A stretch of 64,000 nt of DNA from QFNR01 sp043842855 (GCA_043842855.1 JBBPJF010000002.1:310001-374000), one strand, 5' to 3'. Counted from the first letter of the stretch, positions 8,432-17,525 are shown. The notes: generated by a model from the sequence alone, not told the origin. Numbers and translations are program-made.

Positions 8432-9037
8432 ATGATGGTGTTATATTCGGGGATTACTTGCCCCTTTAGTCAACGGTGTCGGGTTGTTTTGTATGAAAAA
8501 GGAATGGATTTTGAAGTCAAAGACGTCGACATATATAATAAACCAGAAGATTTGGTTTTGCTCAATCCCTATAATCAGGTACCAGTTTTATTGGAGAGGG
8601 AGTTAAAGTTACATGAATCAAATATTATTAATGAGTACATTGATGAACGTTTTCCCCATCCACAGTTAATGCCAGCAGATCCCATTTCGAGAGGGCGGGG
8701 GCGTTTATTTTTATACCGCTTAGAGAAAGAACTATTTTCTCATGTTCAAGTTCTGGAGTCTCTCGGTAGTAAGAAAAAAGATCAAGAAAATGCTAGAAAG
8801 GCGATCAGTGAGGGACTTACGGTCTTATCGCCTATGTTTGTTAAGACTAAGTATATATTGGGTGAAGATTTTTCCCTACTAGACGTTGCTCTCGCACCAC
8901 TGCTCTGGCGTCTAGAACATTATGGGATCAACTTAGGTAAAGAGTGTACTGCACTCCTCAAGTATAAGGAGAGGATTTTCCAGCGCGAATCCTTTATTGA
9001 GGCTCTAACGCCTGCTGAAAAAGCTATGAGAAAATAA
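8432..9037 (+). CDS. sspA: Stringent starvation protein A, glutathione-S-transferase fold
   Basis: SspA binds RNA polymerase with sigma-70 and modulates transcription in starvation and host contact. The 201-residue product has the thioredoxin-like N-terminal domain (LYSGITCPFSQRCRVVLYEKGMDFEVKDVDIYN) and the all-helical GST C-terminal domain (SLLDVALAPLLWRLEHY). The RFPHPQLMPADP segment contains the PHP surface loop that is important in E. coli SspA. Two adjacent ATG codons (8432, 8435) follow AGGATTAAGTA. sspB follows with a two-base gap, so they form an operon. petABC, often upstream in betaproteobacteria, is not here. Confidence 0.95.
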   Translation: MMVLYSGITCPFSQRCRVVLYEKGMDFEVKDVDIYNKPEDLVLLNPYNQVPVLLERELKLHESNIINEYIDERFPHPQLMPADPISRGRGRLFLYRLEKELFSHVQVLESLGSKKKDQENARKAISEGLTVLSPMFVKTKYILGEDFSLLDVALAPLLWRLEHYGINLGKECTALLKYKERIFQRESFIEALTPAEKAMRK

Positions 9038-9039
9038 CC

Positions 9040-9498
9040 GTGTTGCCCGCTGATTTCAAACCCTATCTATTAAGAGGCTTTTACCACTATCTGGTGGATC
9101 GAGGCTTGACACCTTATGTCCATGTTTTTGTGAATGAATTGACCCAAGTGCCATTAGAATTTGTGGAGAATAACACAATTACTTTGAATGTAAGTTCGGT
9201 GGCCTGTTCTAATTTTTTCATTGATGAAAGTTCAATTCAATTTCAAGCTCGTTTTGCTGGAAAAATTCAAAGTATATACATTCCTACAGGACACATACTT
9301 GCTATATATGCCAGAGAGGACACTCAGTTGGTACTCACTTTTGAACTAGAGGAACAAACTAAACCTTCTGATACTAGATACCCGCTACAGAATAAGGGAA
9401 CTCGCCCTGCTCCTTCAGCTAATAAGAAAAAGGATGCTTCCTCTAAGCTAAGTAATCATTTGAAGGTAGTAAAAAAGAATCCACAGGCTGAAAATTGA
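9040..9498 (+). CDS. sspB: ClpXP adaptor SspB
   Basis: SspB delivers ssrA-tagged peptides to the ClpXP protease. The 152-residue product has the folded N-terminal domain (KPYLLRGFYHYLVDRGLTPYVHVFV, PLEFVENNTITLNVS, GHILAIYARED), then a flexible linker and a C-terminal ClpX-binding tail. That tail is LKVVK at residues 141-145, close to the LRVVK motif of E. coli. Start is GTG at 9040, two bases after sspA; a TTG follows directly and could be used instead. Coupling with sspA supports the call. Confidence 0.94.
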   Translation: MLPADFKPYLLRGFYHYLVDRGLTPYVHVFVNELTQVPLEFVENNTITLNVSSVACSNFFIDESSIQFQARFAGKIQSIYIPTGHILAIYAREDTQLVLTFELEEQTKPSDTRYPLQNKGTRPAPSANKKKDASSKLSNHLKVVKKNPQAEN

Positions 9499-9606
9499 TT
9501 TTCATTTAAAATCGGGCAGTAGTACTTAAAGCTGTCAGCCTTCGTTAGAAGGTTTCTAGACAGATAGTATAGGGTCGTAAACGTGATGATACGGGAATTG
9601 TAGATT

Positions 9607-9640
9607 AAAAAAAAAACCTGCTATAGCAGGTTTTTTTTTA
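9607..9640. terminator. Bidirectional terminator between sspB and dnaJ
   Basis: The stem AAACCTGC/GCAGGTTT with a TATA loop is flanked by ten A on the left and nine T on the right. It can therefore end transcripts from both converging units: sspAB on the plus strand and dnaJ, whose stop is only a few bases away, on the minus strand. Confidence 0.92.
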
Positions 9641-9646
9641 ATTCAC

Positions 9647-10759
9647 TCAGTTAAATAAGTTTTTTAGTTTATCAAAGAAAGTACTCTGCTTAGGAGATTG
9701 AGAACGGGTTAATTTTTTGGAGATCTGGTCGAATTCTTTTAGTAATTCTTCCTGACGTGAAGTTAAATTAACTGGTGTTTCCACATAAAGATGGCAATAT
9801 AAGTCCCCTATGCTTCCACCTCTAATTGCTTTGACACCCTTACCTTTTAGACGCAAGGTGCTTCCATTTTGACTACCTTTAGGTACTTTAAGCGACACTT
9901 TCCCTGTAAGAGTGGGCACGTCTACTTCTCCTCCTAAGGAAGCTATGGTGAAATTGATAGGAATTTCACAATGTAAGTTGATACCTTCGCGGTGGAAGAA
10001 TGTATCAGGTTTAATATGTACTCTTACATATAGATCACCGCTAGGTCCACCATGGATACCGGCATTACCCTGGCCTGTTAAACGGATGGCTTGTCCATCA
10101 TCAATACCAGCCGGAATAGAAACTTCAAGATTTCTTGAAGTTTTCATGCGTCCTGAGCCGCGACAGTTCGTGCATGGTTCTTTGATAACTTTTCCTGATC
10201 CATGGCAGGTAGGACAAGTTTGTTGAAATTGGAAAAAAGCCTGCTTGACACCAACACTACCTGTTCCTTTACAAGTCGGGCAGGTATCTATACTACTTCC
10301 AGGTTTTGCGCCACTTCCTCTACAGACATTACATTCCTGCTCAGTAGGAACCGTTATAGTTCTCTTGATACCAGTAGCTGCTTCCTGTAGAGTGATTTGA
10401 ATATCGTACTGAAGATCAGCGCCTGCGTAAGCATGGGATCGAGAATTGCTACCTTGACCTACACCACCGAACATTTGGTTGAAGATGTCGCTGAAGTCAA
10501 AGCTATTATCACTACTAAAGCCCCCCATGTTAGGTCCGAAGCCAGCTTCACCGAATTGGTCATACTGCTTACGTTTTTCCGGATCAGATAGTATTGCATA
10601 AGCCCGTTGAATTTCTTTGAATTTATCCTCTGCTTCTTTATTGTCAGGATTTCGATCTGGATGATATTTCATTGCTAGCTTACGAAAAGTCTTAGTAATA
10701 TCTTCCTGTGAAGCAGTCTTACTGACACCTAGAATGTCATAAAAGTTTTTTTCGCTCAT
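9647..10759 (-). CDS. dnaJ: Chaperone protein DnaJ (Hsp40)
   Basis: DnaJ is the cochaperone that stimulates DnaK ATPase and delivers unfolded clients. All parts of a type I Hsp40 are present in 370 residues: the J domain with HPD at 33-35, a Gly/Phe-rich linker (about 68-112), and four CXXCXGXG zinc repeats at Cys143/146, 160/163, 182/185 and 196/199. The C-terminal substrate domains follow. The ATG at 10759 follows a weak leader. In most betaproteobacteria dnaJ follows grpE-dnaK; here neither is adjacent, so it is transcribed separately. Confidence 0.97.
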   Translation of the reverse strand: MSEKNFYDILGVSKTASQEDITKTFRKLAMKYHPDRNPDNKEAEDKFKEIQRAYAILSDPEKRKQYDQFGEAGFGPNMGGFSSDNSFDFSDIFNQMFGGVGQGSNSRSHAYAGADLQYDIQITLQEAATGIKRTITVPTEQECNVCRGSGAKPGSSIDTCPTCKGTGSVGVKQAFFQFQQTCPTCHGSGKVIKEPCTNCRGSGRMKTSRNLEVSIPAGIDDGQAIRLTGQGNAGIHGGPSGDLYVRVHIKPDTFFHREGINLHCEIPINFTIASLGGEVDVPTLTGKVSLKVPKGSQNGSTLRLKGKGVKAIRGGSIGDLYCHLYVETPVNLTSRQEELLKEFDQISKKLTRSQSPKQSTFFDKLKNLFN

Positions 10760-10838
10760 GGTATGGGTACATAAAAATTAGACCTCGTCTAAATGAGGTT
10801 CTTTTGTTCAAAATCAAGGGTGGATAAAAGGAATATAG

Positions 10839-10867
10839 TTGTTTTGAGCATAAAAAATCCGTACAAT
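10839..10867 (+). promoter_or_regulatory. Promoter of ribH-nusB
   Basis: TTGTTT (10839-10844) and TACAAT (10862-10867) are separated by 17 bases and lie about 38 bases before the ribH start. No FMN riboswitch pattern is visible in the short leader. Confidence 0.7.
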
Positions 10868-10904
10868 GCTGTAACGTTAGAATTTACCGTTTGGATATCC
10901 TGTT

Positions 10905-11387
10905 ATGAAAGTATATCACCCTGAATTAAAGGGGAGAGGGCTGAAGATTGGTATCGTACGCTCGAGGTTTTCCGAGGAGATTGGTCTCAAAGTTTTTGAG
11001 GCCTGTATGGCTGAATTAGAAGCATTACAGGTCAAAGAGAAGAATATTACTTGTTTATCTGTTCCGGGGGCGCTTGAAATTCCTGTAGGATTGCAGAGTT
11101 TGTTGTTAAAGAGTGATTTTGATGCCTTGATAGCTATTGGAGTGGTTATCAGGGGCGATACGTACCACTTCGAGATAGTTGCTAACGGTTCTGCTCAGGG
11201 AGTTTCAAGGGTAGCTTTAGATTTTAACGTACCGATTGCTAATGCTGTTTTAACTACTGAAGACGAAGAACAAGCTTTAGAACGCGCCGCAGAGAAGGGC
11301 GCGGCTGCAGCGCGAGTAGCAATCGAGATGGCTAATCATCTTCGAAATTTGAAAATTAAGTGTTCAAAAGAAAATAGTTGCTCGTGA
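10905..11387 (+). CDS. ribH: 6,7-dimethyl-8-ribityllumazine synthase
   Basis: RibH condenses 5-amino-6-ribitylamino-uracil with dihydroxybutanone phosphate, the penultimate step of riboflavin synthesis. The 160-residue product is of normal size. It contains the signatures VPGALEIPVGLQ, ALIAIGVVIRGDTYHFE with catalytic His88, and NVPIANAVLTTEDEEQA. The upstream ribBA gene usual in other genomes is missing here. The stop overlaps the nusB start, so the two form an operon with the promoter at 10839. Confidence 0.96.
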   Translation: MKVYHPELKGRGLKIGIVRSRFSEEIGLKVFEACMAELEALQVKEKNITCLSVPGALEIPVGLQSLLLKSDFDALIAIGVVIRGDTYHFEIVANGSAQGVSRVALDFNVPIANAVLTTEDEEQALERAAEKGAAAARVAIEMANHLRNLKIKCSKENSCS

Positions 11388-11848
11388 GAACTCCAAGACA
11401 TCGCTCAAGAGAATTTGCTCTACAGGCTATTTACCAAAAACTAGTCAATCCAGAGTATACAGTTTCAGAAGTGATAAATAACGTTATCGAGACGGATGCT
11501 TTCGTTGAAGCTATGGACGGCAGAAAACCCAAGGTAGATGCGGCGTTTTTTGAGCAACTGGTTTTAGGTGTTTATACTGGCACAGCGCTATATGAAGAAA
11601 GAATAGCTGCCTGCTTGGATAGGAGCTGGCTCGAGGTCGACTGGATTGAAAGGGCTGTTTTACTTATTGCTTGTCATGAGTTTATTGCCTCACTTGAAAC
11701 GCCCTCTCCAGTGATTATTAATGAAGCGATAGAGCTTGCTAAAACCTACGGCAAAGGAGATAGCCACCGTTTTATCAACGGAGCTTTAGATAAACTTTCA
11801 GGAAAGCTAAGAGCAGATCACGGGACTAGGTTAAACCGTTCGTCGTGA
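11384..11848 (+). CDS. nusB: Transcription antitermination protein NusB
   Basis: NusB with NusE binds boxA in rRNA leaders and promotes antitermination. The predicted product is about 154 residues of all-alpha protein with RHRSREFALQAIYQ at the start, LDRSWLEVDWIERAVLLIACHEF in the middle and PVIINEAIELAKTYGKGDSHRFINGALDKL near the end, all typical. The preferred start is GTG at 11384 because it overlaps the ribH stop as GTGA; an in-frame TTG six bases upstream would add two residues. ribH-nusB is a conserved pair. Confidence 0.95.
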   Translation: MRTPRHRSREFALQAIYQKLVNPEYTVSEVINNVIETDAFVEAMDGRKPKVDAAFFEQLVLGVYTGTALYEERIAACLDRSWLEVDWIERAVLLIACHEFIASLETPSPVIINEAIELAKTYGKGDSHRFINGALDKLSGKLRADHGTRLNRSS

Positions 11849-11959
11849 AGATCTGGCGCTCTAATTTTTGGTGACTAGTGATTTGTGGATAGTAGTAGGG
11901 TCCTCTGATAAATTAGGTAAGCCCTTGCAGCGTCGCTAGCCTAGTTGGCCCAGTCACAA

Positions 11960-12001
11960 AGCAAGCCGGCCCCAGGGATTTTCCCTTACAAGGAGGCCGG
12001 A
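11960..12001. repeat. GC-rich hairpin downstream of nusB and the thiolase
   Basis: CCGGCC and GGCCGG arms enclose about 22 bases between the converging nusB and thiolase genes. There is no strong T run on either side, so its role as a terminator is uncertain. Confidence 0.4.
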
Positions 12002-12023
12002 AGTAGAAGGCTTTAAACCTCAT

Positions 12024-13328
12024 TTACTTTTCTAAGATGGCAGTTACTCCTTGCCCACCTGCTGCACAGATAGAAATAAGAGCGCGTCCTGAACCTTGTT
12101 GGTTTAGAAGTTTAGCGGCGGTGGCTAAAATACGACCTCCAGTTGCTGCAAAGGGATGGCCACAACCCAACGAGGAGCCTTTCACGTTTAACTTATTCCT
12201 GTCAATTGAACCTAGAGCTTTTTTCAACCCTAATCTTTGTTGACAGAAGGCCTCTGTTTCCCAGGCCTTAAGTGTAGATAAAACTTGCGAAGCAAAAGCT
12301 TCGTGTATTTCATAAAAATCAAAATCCTGCAGGGTTAGTTTGGCTCTATCTAGCATGCGAGGAACAGCATAGGCAGGGGCCATTAGTAGGCCTTCTGGTT
12401 TGCCGTCCTTACCTACAAAATCTACCGCAGCAGTTTCTTGGAAGGTAAGGTAAGCCAGGATAGGTAAGCCTTTTTTCTGTGCCCAAGCTTCCGAAGCTAA
12501 AAGTACCACTGAGGCACCATCGGTTAGAGGTGTAGAGTTACCTGCTGTCATAGTCGCATCAGGGCCTTTACCAAAGACAGTTTTTAAGGTGCTGAGTTTT
12601 TCTACGGTACTATCAGGACGAAGGTTAGAATCTCTCTCAAGGCCAGCATACGGAGTAAGCAAATCTTCAAAGAAGCCTTCTTCATAAGCTGCTGCTAAAT
12701 TTCGGTGACTAAGAACAGCTAATTCATCTTGAGCTTCCCGAGAAATGCCCCATTCCAAGGCTGTAATAGCAGCATGTTGGCCCATGGATAAACCCGTGCG
12801 TGGTTCTTTATTTTGGGGAGGTTCGACCAGCTGTGAAAGGGAGATATGGGTTAGCGCCTTTAATTTAGCCCCGATAGTTTTAGCCGCACTTGCTGCTATT
12901 AAGGCCTTTCTAGTTTTATTCCCAAGAGCTAAAGGAGCATCCGAAGTAGTATCTACACCGCCAGCAATACCACATTCTATTAAGCCTAGAGCAATTTTAT
13001 TAGCTACCTGAAAAGCCGCCTGTAAACCTGTACCACAGGCCTGTTGTAAATCATAGGCAGGGGTTTGCGGTGCCAATTCTGAACCTAATACACATTCACG
13101 AATAAGGTTAAAATCTCGACTATGCTTTAAAACTGCCCCTGCCACCACTTCGCCTATCAACTCACCTTCAAGATGAAAACGCTTAACCAAACCATCAAGA
13201 GCCGCAGTAAACATATCTGAATTCGATTTATGCATGTAAGCTCCGTTAGAGCGAGCAAATGGAATACGATTTCCACCAATAATTGCCACTCGTCTAGGGA
13301 ACATTTGCCTAGGGACTGCTTGTGCCAT
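12024..13328 (-). CDS. Acetyl-CoA acetyltransferase / 3-ketoacyl-CoA thiolase (FadI-like)
   Basis: Thiolases cleave or form 3-ketoacyl-CoA. All three catalytic elements are present in the 434-residue product: nucleophile Cys98 in QQACGTGLQAA, His342 in YEIHEAFASQ with GCGHPFAATGG (His391), and Cys421 in SICAAGGQG. The length and the N-terminal RVAIIGGNRIPFARS resemble FadI-type long thiolases rather than the 390-residue PhaA type. The ATG at 13328 follows AAAAGGAAATTTT. No fadJ, phaB or other beta-oxidation gene is adjacent, so whether it serves fatty-acid degradation or acetoacetyl-CoA metabolism is open. Confidence 0.88.
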   Translation of the reverse strand: MAQAVPRQMFPRRVAIIGGNRIPFARSNGAYMHKSNSDMFTAALDGLVKRFHLEGELIGEVVAGAVLKHSRDFNLIRECVLGSELAPQTPAYDLQQACGTGLQAAFQVANKIALGLIECGIAGGVDTTSDAPLALGNKTRKALIAASAAKTIGAKLKALTHISLSQLVEPPQNKEPRTGLSMGQHAAITALEWGISREAQDELAVLSHRNLAAAYEEGFFEDLLTPYAGLERDSNLRPDSTVEKLSTLKTVFGKGPDATMTAGNSTPLTDGASVVLLASEAWAQKKGLPILAYLTFQETAAVDFVGKDGKPEGLLMAPAYAVPRMLDRAKLTLQDFDFYEIHEAFASQVLSTLKAWETEAFCQQRLGLKKALGSIDRNKLNVKGSSLGCGHPFAATGGRILATAAKLLNQQGSGRALISICAAGGQGVTAILEK

Positions 13329-14258
13329 AAAATTTCCTTTTGTCTAATCAATAATTCTTCTAGTTAAGGCTTCCAAGTTTAAGAATAAAAAAACTTTTTA
13401 GCAAGGACTTATTTAGAAGCCGAGCTAGGGAAGAGAGTTATAACTAGATTGACTGATTTGTGATTTGCTCATCTACTGAGAAATTTTTATGCCGCTTGGT
13501 TCTGAGAGGGAAAACTCATGAACTGGACTGAATATATAGCTTTAGATAGCAAGTAGACTATTTATGATGCATTTGTGTCATCTGGTATAGCTACACAGTA
13601 GAAGGTTTCAAGTGGGGCTAAGGACCCTAGGGTCTGGACAGAATGCTGCTTAATAGTTAGTGAGAGAGGGTGAGTGAATTCTTAATTTATTACTCTGTCA
13701 GCTAAAGCAGTGAAGTATTCTGCGGCTATGTCTAAAGATAAATCTCCTAAGAAGTTTATTTTTTATATTTTAGTCTATGAAGAGGTGGTGGAATATAGCT
13801 AGGTTGAACAGAGCATCCGGTGAACCATGTGTCAATCGTATCGTATAAAAGCAAATTTCCAAGTTGATAGGCTTGGAAGGCAGTTGGTTTCCTAGGATAT
13901 CATTAGTGGTTGTTCAGTATATAGGTTAAAACGTTACCCTGTGTAATGAGTGCTAGTGCCAGTCCTTCAGCAAGGAAAGATTTTAGAAGGATACGATTCA
14001 GGTTTATAGGAGGGAATGATGCCATACGCTTGATTGGTTATAAAATCGGTAGACACACCCAGGGAGGCAAGCACACCAACCACTAATAGGTTTAATACTG
14101 CTGCTATCCTTATTACACAAAAAGTTAGGAAAATTTAGGGTATAACTTAATTTTTAATACCCCTTTTCTTCCTGGATAATCTGAACTTGATGTATATCAA
14201 GTTTAATAGTCATTATAATCAACCTATAAAAATTTTCTGCTGTCATAAGTGAGGGTGA
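13329..14258. other. Long non-coding gap upstream of the thiolase and the MFS gene
   Basis: About 930 bases without a supported gene. A good ribosome-site-like AGGAGGGA at 14008-14015 precedes an ATG at 14016 but the frame stops after five codons, which may be the start of a lost gene. The right end holds the FNR-type dyad and the MFS promoter. I see no tRNA or known ncRNA. Confidence 0.55.
14187..14230 (+). promoter_or_regulatory. FNR/Crp-family operator and promoter of the MFS gene
   Basis: AACTTGATGTATATCAAGTT (14184-14203) is a dyad with perfect 8-bp arms. Its core TTGAT-N4-ATCAA (14187-14200) is the FNR consensus. Possible -10 hexamers follow: TATAAT at 14214-14219 and TATAAA at 14225-14230. 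With the second, the dyad is centred about 43 bases before the start of transcription, close to the class II activation position. The binding protein is inferred, as no fnr gene is in the window. Confidence 0.65.
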
Positions 14259-15440
14259 GTGACTAGGGTGGTTATTCTTAATGCATGTGTTATTTTGATA
14301 CTGGGTTTACTTTCAATAGATCTATATAACCCTGCTTTACCAGCAATGGTGCGGGCTCTAGGGATTTCTAGTGCCCAGGGACAAAGCTTAGTAGGCTATT
14401 ATCTGATAGGTTTTTCACTTTCGCAGCTAATCTATGGACCGTTATCTGACAGAAAGGGCAGAGTGCCTGTAGTTCTACTTTCACTTGGTCTAGCAGCTAT
14501 AGCTAACTACCTAACTTTTTTAGCAGATTCCTTTACCGCAGTCGTTTATTCTAGATTATTAACAGGTCTCGCCGCTGGTGGATGTCCTGTTATTAGCCGA
14601 GCTATTTTAAGTGACACGCTTAAAAGTAAAGTAGAAATCTCTCGAACCTCTTCTATCTTTTCAATGGCTGCGCAGATCTCCCCTGGGATAGCACCTATCA
14701 TTGGAGGGTATATTACGGCCTACTTACCATGGAATTATAACTTCCTGGCGTTGTCTATTTTTATGTTGGCAGGATGGGTATTCATTAGGTTAACTTTGCA
14801 GGAGACAGCCCCCTTGAGAGAAAATATGCTCCCTCCCAAGCATTTATCAAATTTCTTAATTCTCCTTAGTAATACAGAGTTTTTGGTTTATAGTCTTGTT
14901 GCAGCTTTAGTTTTCTCTATTACAGTTGGCTACTTTACGGCCAGTCCTTTTGTCTTTCAAGTGGAATATCATCTCCTGCCGAAAGAAAATGGATTTCTTT
15001 TTTTCATATATTCTCTAGGTATTGTAGCTGGTGCCTATTTAACCAGATTGTTATTAAAATCTATTTCACCCGAGAAAATATTACTTTATTCACTTCTTTT
15101 CCTGCTAATTGTAAGTCTTGCTTTCCCTGTTACTGTGTGGCTATTACAGCTGCACCAGATAGGGCTTCTATTGGTTTATAGTCTTTTAATCGCTCTGGGT
15201 TGTGGGTTGGCAGCACCAGTCTCTATGGGCTTAAGCTTGCATGGACATGCATCAGTTGCCGGTACAAGAAGTGCTTTGCAGGGCACTATTAAGATGGCCG
15301 GGTCAGGAATTATATTGTATTTTTTTGCACAGGCGAAGACATCAAGTTTCATGGGGTTGATGTGGGGTCTATTTGCTTTAGCTTTGGTCGCTCTAATTGC
15401 TACACTTTGCTTACAAATTAAAAACATATTTTCTAAATAA
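14259..15440 (+). CDS. Bcr/CflA-family MFS drug exporter
   Basis: The 393-residue product has about 12 hydrophobic segments and the major facilitator motif A, YGPLSDRKGRVPV, between helices 2 and 3. It also has RLLTGLAAGGCPVISRAILSD after helix 4, characteristic of the Bcr/CflA subfamily of proton-driven multidrug exporters. The start is a GTG at 14259 behind GAGGGTGA. It stands alone between two large gaps and is preceded by an FNR-type dyad, which suggests oxygen-dependent expression. The substrate cannot be predicted. Confidence 0.88.
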   Translation: MTRVVILNACVILILGLLSIDLYNPALPAMVRALGISSAQGQSLVGYYLIGFSLSQLIYGPLSDRKGRVPVVLLSLGLAAIANYLTFLADSFTAVVYSRLLTGLAAGGCPVISRAILSDTLKSKVEISRTSSIFSMAAQISPGIAPIIGGYITAYLPWNYNFLALSIFMLAGWVFIRLTLQETAPLRENMLPPKHLSNFLILLSNTEFLVYSLVAALVFSITVGYFTASPFVFQVEYHLLPKENGFLFFIYSLGIVAGAYLTRLLLKSISPEKILLYSLLFLLIVSLAFPVTVWLLQLHQIGLLLVYSLLIALGCGLAAPVSMGLSLHGHASVAGTRSALQGTIKMAGSGIILYFFAQAKTSSFMGLMWGLFALALVALIATLCLQIKNIFSK

Positions 15441-16078
15441 GGATCAAAATAAGGAGCGAGGAGCCCTCCTTACATAACTCTGATACATACTTTCCCATTA
15501 CCTAAGTGAAAGTTTTTCCAAGCTTGCTTACTACTTAAAGTTTTAGTGTTTAGTTAATGTCTACTACTGCTATAGTGGAAAAAGCCAGTAACATCCTTGA
15601 GGAAGTCATAAATTTCTAAAAAGGATAGGCGGGTCCTGCTATAGACCCGTTAAAAAGCTAAAGTACCAAGTGGTAAACCGGTTGTGAATGCAGCTATACT
15701 AAAGGACAGCAAGTTAGAAGTAAAATCCACTGGAGAACAGAGAAAGAAGCTTCGGTAGAAAACGCTAAGTTATAGCAGTGAGCAAAGTGTGAAAAGCCTA
15801 GCCAAAAATAGTATGGGGGCTTGTGGCTTAAAGTAGTAGAAGAAGGTGCACCCCTTGGTCTCTGAACATAAAAACAAGCCAGCCAGGGATTAATCAACAA
15901 AGAAAGCTGCATTCCGAAAAAGCGCAACCTGGGGCTGCATAGCGAACCTCAAAACTTTGAAGAAAAGCGCCAACAGGCACCTCTGAAAAAGAGAAAATCT
16001 AAACTAGTCAAGCCATACGTTAAACAAATTTTAGCCCAGTTCTGCCCCCCACCATACGGTGTTTTAAGTACACTGTTA
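15441..16078. other. Non-coding gap between MFS gene and lptA
   Basis: About 640 bases between converging genes. It contains a small hairpin just after the MFS gene (AAGGAG/CTCCTT, near 15451-15473) and another at 15630-15649 (CGGGTC/GACCCG, eight-base loop) with a T run further along the minus strand. No credible gene is seen; a 77-codon minus frame at 15694-15927 looks spurious. Confidence 0.5.
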
Positions 16079-16594
16079 TCATCTGGTGGGATAAAGAATT
16101 AAGAGAGCACGATTCTTACCATTGGAGTAAAGGTAGTATTCCTCCTTTTTAGTGTTAAAAGTCGCTTTTCCTCCAGTCAGTCGGTCCTTATCTACTTGAA
16201 TGTAAACATTTCCTGACAGAGTGACAATACCGGTTTGATTGTTATAGGTAATACTTTGAGCGGTTGCTTTAAACAGTTTATGAGAACCGGCTTTATTTTT
16301 ACTATCTAACAATTGCTGGAAGCTTGCGGGGGCGCCATAGACACTTAAAAGCGTTGTTTTTCCATCTGCCATTTTCTTCGCACTGACCTTATTACCATGG
16401 ATACTTAAAGTTCCTTGGACAATAGAAACTCTTCCGCTCAAGTTAAAATTATCGCTGTTTAAATTGGCATCCGCACTATCAGTACTAATGGTAATAGGCT
16501 TTTGCTGATCAGCTTTCATAGCATGAATAGAATTCATCGCTAACCCGAGGAAAACGACTAGTAAAGATCGTGGTGAGGTTGATAGACGATTCAA
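16079..16594 (-). CDS. lptA: LPS transport periplasmic protein LptA
   Basis: LptA forms the periplasmic bridge carrying lipopolysaccharide from the inner to the outer membrane. The product of about 171 residues has a signal peptide (LLVVFLGLAMNSIHA) and the OstA/LptA beta-jellyroll pattern: PITISTDSADANL, GRVSIVQGTLSIHGNKVSAKK and VTLSGNVYIQVDKDRLTGGKATFNTKKEEYYL. The TTG start at 16592-16594 has no ribosome site. An in-frame ATT at 16610-16612 lies six bases after AGGAGG and may be the real start, adding six residues. The usual partners lptC and lptB are not adjacent. Confidence 0.88.
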   Translation of the reverse strand: MNRLSTSPRSLLVVFLGLAMNSIHAMKADQQKPITISTDSADANLNSDNFNLSGRVSIVQGTLSIHGNKVSAKKMADGKTTLLSVYGAPASFQQLLDSKNKAGSHKLFKATAQSITYNNQTGIVTLSGNVYIQVDKDRLTGGKATFNTKKEEYYLYSNGKNRALLILYPTR

Positions 16595-16637
16595 CTTGTA
16601 TAAGGAAAAAATAGCAGCCCTCCTTTCTTTAGCTAAT

Positions 16638-17525
16638 TTAAGCCAACTGCCTAGACTTCAATACTTCCAGGAGCGTACTTCCAATCTCTGCAGGGCTCCT
16701 GGTGTAAGTCACACCTGCATTTTCAAATGCGGCAAACTTCTCTTCAGCAGTACCTTTCCCTCCAGAAATAATGGCTCCTGCATGTCCCATTCGCTTACCC
16801 TTCGGAGCAGTAACGCCAGCAATGTAGCCAACTACTGGTTTTGACACATTGGACTGAATGTATTCTGCTGCCTCTTCTTCTGCGGTACCCCCAATTTCAC
16901 CTATTAATATAATGGCGTCAGTATTAGGATCATTTTCAAATAATTCTAGGGCATCAATTTGGCTAAGCCCTGGAATAGGATCACCTCCAATACCAATACA
17001 AGTAGATTGCCCCAGGCCTAATTGTGTGGTCTGCGCAACCGCTTCATAAGTTAAAGTACCCGAGCGGGATATTATACCCACCCTACCGGCACGATGAATG
17101 TGCCCAGGCATAATGCCTATTTTACACTCATCAGGGGTAATAATGCCTGGGCAATTTGGGCCCACTAAGCGTACTCCACCTACTGCTTCGATATAGCGCT
17201 TAGCTTTCAACATATCGAGGGTAGGCACCCCTTCAGTAATAACTACAATAAGTTGGATCCCAGCATCAACTGCCTCCACGATAGAGTCCAGGACGAATGG
17301 AGCAGGCACGTAAATCACTGAAGCATCGGCATGCGTGGTATCTACTGCCTCTTTCATAGTGTTAAAAACAGGTAAATCAAGATGTTTTTGCCCACCTTTT
17401 CCTGGTGTTACGCCACCGACTATTTGAGTTCCATAAGCAATAGCTTGCTCCGAATGAAAAGTGCCATTTTTTCCTGTGAAACCTTGTACTAAAACCTTAG
17501 TATTTTTATTAATTAAGACGCTCAT
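16638..17525 (-). CDS. sucD: Succinyl-CoA synthetase alpha subunit
   Basis: With SucC it converts succinyl-CoA, phosphate and nucleoside diphosphate to succinate, CoA and nucleoside triphosphate in the TCA cycle. The 295-residue product has the CoA-binding Rossmann domain (VLVQGFTGKNGTFHSEQAI, VGPNCPGII) and the phosphorylated histidine in RMGHAGAIISGG (His248). Its start overlaps the sucC stop by four bases, so the subunits are translated together. It is the last gene of the TCA cluster. Confidence 0.97.
   Translation of the reverse strand: MSVLINKNTKVLVQGFTGKNGTFHSEQAIAYGTQIVGGVTPGKGGQKHLDLPVFNTMKEAVDTTHADASVIYVPAPFVLDSIVEAVDAGIQLIVVITEGVPTLDMLKAKRYIEAVGGVRLVGPNCPGIITPDECKIGIMPGHIHRAGRVGIISRSGTLTYEAVAQTTQLGLGQSTCIGIGGDPIPGLSQIDALELFENDPNTDAIILIGEIGGTAEEEAAEYIQSNVSKPVVGYIAGVTAPKGKRMGHAGAIISGGKGTAEEKFAAFENAGVTYTRSPAEIGSTLLEVLKSRQLA

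Noticed and set aside
10905..10905. FMN riboswitch in front of ribH
   Set aside because: The leader is only about 30 bases from the predicted start of transcription and lacks the conserved stems.
14016..14033. AGGAGGGA plus ATG in the 13.3-14.3 kb gap as a short gene
   Set aside because: The frame stops after five codons; noted only as a possible gene-start relic.
15694..15927. 77-codon minus-strand frame in the MFS-lptA gap
   Set aside because: Cys/Trp/Phe-rich composition unlike real proteins here and no ribosome site.
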